64,000 nt of DNA from Bolinopsis microptera. Taxonomy: Eukaryota; Ctenophora; Tentaculata; Lobata; Bolinopsidae. Position numbers and translations under genes: made by a program. The notes under the pieces were generated by a model. It was not told the DNA's origin. It worked only from the letters and a program-made list of their open reading frames with translations, and made no database searches. Below, in pieces: positions 60,102-64,000 of the stretch. How positions within the stretch are numbered: the stretch's first letter is position 1; the number at the start of each line of letters is the position of its first letter. The stretch lies in NCBI RefSeq assembly GCF_026151205.1, contig NC_087072.1, positions 14,174,169 to 14,238,168 on the forward strand. The letters are read 5' to 3'.

Positions 60102-62120
60102 GGGGGGGGGTGTCATGTCCGTCTATGTCCGCCTATGTCCTGTCCTTTTTGGATTCTATGAGACAACGGACGTGTTTTTTGGGACATTGGCGGACACGGA
60201 CGGACATTGGCGGACTCGGACGGACATTGGCGGACTCGGACGGACATTGGCGGACTCGGACGGACATTGGCGGACCCGGACGGACATGGATGGACATTGG
60301 TGGACATTAGCGGACATTGGTGGACATTAGCGGACAAACATTTTGAGGACTGAAGAGTACTGAAGAGTACTGAGGAGGATGGCTGAGAAGGATGGCTGAG
60401 GAGGATGGCTGAGGAGGATGACTGAGGAGGATGACTGAGGAGGATGACTGAGAGGGAGGAGAAGGATCAGGAAGACCCAGGAGGAGGAGGAGGAGGAGGA
60501 CCCAGAAGGAGGACCTAGGAGGAGGAGGAGAACTGAGGAGGATGACTCAGGAGGAGGAGGACTCAGGGGGAGGACTGAGGAGGACTGAGAAGGAGGAGGA
60601 CTGAGGAGGATGGCTGAGGAGGATGGCTGAGGAGGATGACTGAGAGGGAGGAGGAGGAGGAAGAGGAGGAAGAGGAGGAAGAGGACTGAGGAGGAGGAGG
60701 AGAAGGACTGAGGAGGAGAAGGAGGACCCAGGAGGAGGAGGACCCAGGAGGAGGAGGACCCAGTAGGAGGACCCAGGAAAAGGCCCCAGGAGGAGGAGGA
60801 GGACCGGGGAGGAGGAGAACTGTTGAGGACTGATGAGGAGGACTGAGGACGAGGAGGAAGAGTAGGAGGAGGACTGAGGAGGGGAGGAGGAAGAGGACTG
60901 GGGAGGATCAGGAAGACCCAGGAGGACCCAGGAGGAGGAGGACCCAGGAGGACCCAGGAGGAGGAGGAGGACTGAGGAGGACTGAGGAGGAGGACTGACG
61001 ATGACTGAGAAGGATGAGGACTGAGGAGTACTGAGAAGGATGGCTGAGGAGGATGGCTGGGGAGGATGGCTGAGGAGGATGACTGAGGAGGATGACTGAG
61101 AGGGAGGAGGACTCAGGAGGAGGACTCAGAAGGAAGAGGAGGAGGACTCAGGAGGAGGAATTAGGAGAAATGAGAAGGAGGACTGAGGAGAACTGAGGAG
61201 GAGGAGGAGGAGGAGGAGGACTGAATAGGAGGAGGAGAAGGAGGGGGACTGGGAGAGGACTGGGGAGGAGGAGGACTGATGAGAAGGATGAGGAGGAGGA
61301 CCCAGGAGGAGGAGGACTGAGGACCGAGGAGGAAGAGGAGGAGGATGAAGAGGAGGAGGAGGACCCAGGAGGAGGAGGACTGAGGAGGAGGACTGAGGAG
61401 GACTGAGGAGGATGGCTGAGGAGGATGACTGAGAGGGAAGAGGAGGAGGAGGAGGAGGACTGAGGAGGACTGAGAAGGAGGAGGAGGACTGAATAGGAGG
61501 AGGAGGAGGGGGACTGGGGGAGGACTGAGGAGGAGGATGGAGGACTGAGGAGAAGGATGAGGAGGAGGACTAAGGAGGACTGAGGACTGAGGAGGAAGAG
61601 GAGGAGGATGAAGAGGAGGAGGAGGACCCAGGAGGAGAACCCAGGAGGAGGACTCAGGAGGAGGAGGAGGACTGGGGAGGAGGAGGACTGATGAGGAGGA
61701 CTGAGGACGAGGAGGAGGAGTAGGAGGAGGACTGAGGAGGGGAGGAGGAAGAGGACTGAGGAAGATCAGGAAGACCCAGGGGGAGGAGGAGGAAAAGTAG
61801 GAGGAGGAAGCATCTAAATGTTATTTCCATTTTTGTCCGTTTTTGTCCATTTTTGTCCGTTTTTGTCCGCTCTATTTTTTGTCCGTTTTGAAAATATAGG
61901 GTACCGAACGGACAAAAAACATGATCCCCCTATAACAGCAAAAATTGAACATTTTATTAAGCAATTTAGGTGTCCATTAATGTCCGCCTATGTCTGCCTA
62001 TGTCCGCCTATGTCCGTCTATGTCCGCCTATGTCCGCCTATGTCCGCCTATGTCCTGTCCTTTTTGGATTCTATGAGACAAGCGGACATAGACGGACGTG
62101 ACACCCCCCCCCCCCCCCCC
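60102..62120. mobile_element. 2,019-bp element inserted in the left palindrome arm
   Basis: Ends are ggggggggtgtcatgtccg and its near reverse complement cggacgtgacacccccccc (about 30-bp terminal inverted repeats). The insertion is flanked by tttta at 60097-60101 and 62121-62125. The uninterrupted right arm shows the empty site (tactaaaatctgccgag, 63878-63894), so the boundaries are certain to within the short duplication. Inside are a direct repeat of about 42 bp (gcctatgtcctgtccttttt and on) at both ends, a 20-bp tandem repeat (ggacattggcggactcggac) at 60183-60340, the purine tract, and gtccgccta/tgtccgtttt repeats at 61825-62060. No credible protein: frames here are periodic. Confidence 0.92.
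60341..61812 (+). repeat. 1.5-kb purine-rich (GGA/GAGGA) tract
   Basis: The plus strand is almost entirely A and G, built of gaggagga, gactgagga, gatggctgagga and gacccagga words in a loose higher-order pattern. Such mirror-like purine tracts can form triplex or G-rich structures. It is the core of the inserted element and is absent from the opposite arm of the palindrome. Confidence 0.95.
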
Positions 62121-62479
62121 TTTTAGTAATCAGGAATTAGTATTACTAAGTGAAGAGGTCTGAAACTGAAAAACGTTAACCATACGATCGCGCGGCGATA
62201 TAAGAGTTTCATAAACTAATTTTCACAGAAACTGCACCAATGGCACAGTCAAGATCGAAACGATAGCCTGCTGTACTGTCATTTTATTGATTTCAATGAT
62301 GAATCAGTGGGGTTAAGATAATCACATTTGTAATAAAATAGAAATAAAACATCTCTGTACCGTCAATTGTGCTAGTCTAAACCAGCCTACCTGTATTACC
62401 AGACCTCTTCTTTTCCTCGACAATCAAACCAAGTTGCTCATATCGCATTTGGTGGGTGATGTAAGTAGTAATACATATC

Positions 62480-63310
62480 GAGCTGTATTCAATCACAAAA
62501 CGACACAATGCAATACGTGTATATTATATTATGGCCCTTAATGAGGTATATGAAACGTTCTATATCGTACACTTCTCGTTTCTCCCGTGAGAGGCCCAGT
62601 ATGGAGAGGTTTTACAGTTTATCACGAAAACGTCTACTTGGCCTCATGGCTCAAAGAAGGCAAGAAAAGACCAGAAAGCTTTCAACTCGCTCTTTTCAAT
62701 GCCCGTCCATCTGTCCCACATTAATCCTGAGCTGATCATCATAGCCCCGAATATCCTACGGGAAGAACCTGTATTTTTACCTCACGACGTCCGGATTTCA
62801 AATCAACACCCTCAATAACATTAACAATCCTTCCTGATCAGAATCTGTCTCTATTAGCAATTTCCAAAATATCCTGACTCTCGTGGAATATTTCACTGAA
62901 TTAATTATTACCGGTTCTTTTCTACCCCTTGCCCGTCACTCGTATCTACATCTTACCCTTGCCAGTATGTTACCCTTGCTGATTTTACGTTTAGCCGACC
63001 CTGACATATGGGGGTGATTTGAGGTATCCAGCATAGCAAATGAAGCGGTATGCAGAACAATACAAAACAAGTCACAGTTGATGTTGGAAGTTGTATTTAC
63101 ACTTACTTTCTGGACCTGGCTGTTCCTTAGTTTCCTTGATCTGTTCTTGCCTTCTTCGAACTGTAAATGAGCCATGTAATGAGGCCAAGTATACTTTTTC
63201 GTGATAAACTTTAAAACGTCTCTATACCGGGTTTCTCATTAAGAGCCATATAATATACACGTATTGTGTCGTATTCTGATTGAATACAGCTCGTTATGTA
63301 TAAGTTTCAA
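62480..63310. pseudogene. Coding-like remnant at the palindrome centre
   Basis: The left arm has a frame at 62508-62735 containing ERPSMERFYSLSRKRLLGLM and QRRQEKTRK. The right arm encodes a diverged counterpart on the minus strand (PGIETF, stop, SLSRKSILGL) and a further frame 63175-62936 (MAHLQFEEGKNRSRK). Similarity between arms at peptide level suggests a duplicated and decayed gene, possibly of the mobile element itself. No family is recognised. Confidence 0.4.
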
Positions 63311-63340
63311 TACCTACAACACTACTATATAACAAATAAT

Positions 63341-63428
63341 TTGAATGACAGGATGGATTACTGAGGGCACTGTGTTAAGGTGATTTGAATGACAGGATGG
63401 ATTACCGAGGGCACTGTGTTAAGGTGAT
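63341..63428. repeat. 44-bp tandem duplication
   Basis: ttgaatgacaggatggatta and the rest of a 44-bp unit occur twice in a row with one difference (actgagg against accgagg). It lies in the right arm only. Confidence 0.9.
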
Positions 63429-64000
63429 TTAAGTGGGTCCCAATCCCCACCGACCATTCTTCTTTGTGTCATGAATACTTGCTTCATCATCTCCTTTTAA
63501 TAAAAATCACGGTGTCTTTATTGACTAAGCGCATTACTACTTACATCACCTACCAAATGCGATATGAGCAACTTGGTTTGATTGTCGAGGAAAAGAAGAG
63601 GTCTGGTAATACAGGTAGGCTGGTTTAGACTAGCACAATTGACGGTACAGAGATGTTTTATTTATATTTTATTACAAATGTGATTATCTTAACCCCACTG
63701 ATTCATCATTGAAATCAATAAAATGACAGTACAGCAGGCTATCGTTTCGATCTTGACTGTGCCATTGGTGCAGTTTCTGTGAAAATTAGTTTATGAAACT
63801 CTTATATCGCCGCGCGATCGTATGGTTAACGTTTTTCAGTTTCAGACCTCTTCACTTAGTAATACTAATTCCTGATTACTAAAATCTGCCGAGATTTACT
63901 GAACTCCAACTACAAATATTGGCGATTTAAGTATTCTTGAAACGAAAAATTCACTACGTTTTTTAGAAAGGCATTTTTATCCGTGTTTCATGCGATTTGA

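Larger units (their letters stand above)
59981..64000. repeat. Giant palindrome, truncated by the window end
   Basis: From 59981 (tcaaatcgcatgaaacacgg) the sequence is matched by the reverse complement of the window's last bases, and the match continues inward. 59981-60101 pairs with 63880-64000, 62121-62475 pairs with 63540-63884, and more diverged arms (about 62475-62700 and 63000-63310) reach a centre near 62850. The left arm is interrupted by a 2-kb insertion (separate entry). The outer limits cannot be seen because the right arm runs off the window. Confidence 0.93.

Noticed and set aside
60110-60337. Open frames on both strands with repeating DGHWRTRTDIGG-like units
   Set aside because: Translations of the 20-bp ggacattggcggactcggac repeat; both strands are open only because of the repeat.
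61818-62126. 102-codon frame with repeating CPPMSAYV units
   Set aside because: It runs through tgtccgccta repeats and ends in the poly-C terminus of the inserted element.

Overview
The window reads as nuclear DNA from an AT-rich, repeat-loaded invertebrate animal. Its protein genes are split by many short GT-AG introns, and several non-LTR retrotransposon relics, non-autonomous DNA elements, a satellite array and very large palindromes lie between them. The animal could be a cnidarian or another early-branching or marine invertebrate, but nothing here fixes the phylum. No bacterial operon, CRISPR array, rRNA or convincing tRNA was seen.

Layout: 1-5.2 kb holds foldback repeats and a broken RNase-H-bearing LINE on the minus strand. 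From 21.0 down to 5.2 kb (minus strand) lie two paralogous genes for secreted-DOMON plus cytochrome b561 proteins. The copy at 17.6-21.0 kb (gene B) is intact, 418 aa in seven exons. The copy at 5.2-16.6 kb (gene A) keeps the same exon plan, but its reading frame is broken in the DOMON exon and one conserved b561 histidine codon is replaced. Its intron 3 is about 7 kb, against 162 bp in gene B, and carries three tandem intronless genes for 11-beta-hydroxysteroid-dehydrogenase-1-like SDR enzymes on the opposite strand. From 21 to 32 kb is a repeat-rich stretch with a 144-bp-arm perfect palindrome, a LINE with ORF1 and a truncated ORF2, two hAT-like MITEs with 8-bp target duplications, and a decayed unknown gene. 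From 32.3 to 38.8 kb, about 22 direct copies of a 171-bp satellite face about 9 inverted copies across an 0.86-kb spacer.

Two complete housekeeping-type genes follow on the minus strand: a LAMMER/CLK dual-specificity kinase (39.6-42.6 kb, nine exons, 406 aa) and exportin-7/RanBP17 (46.7-57.2 kb, 23 exons recognised plus a tentative last one). The exon lengths of the kinase, of exportin-7 and of gene B add up in phase from start to end, which strongly supports those models.

The right end is dominated by palindromes. A 1.36-kb foldback bounded by TTAA lies just upstream of the exportin start. A palindrome of more than 4 kb (about 59.98 kb to beyond 64 kb) has one arm interrupted by a 2,019-bp element with a 1.5-kb purine-rich core. 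The opposite arm preserves the empty insertion site.
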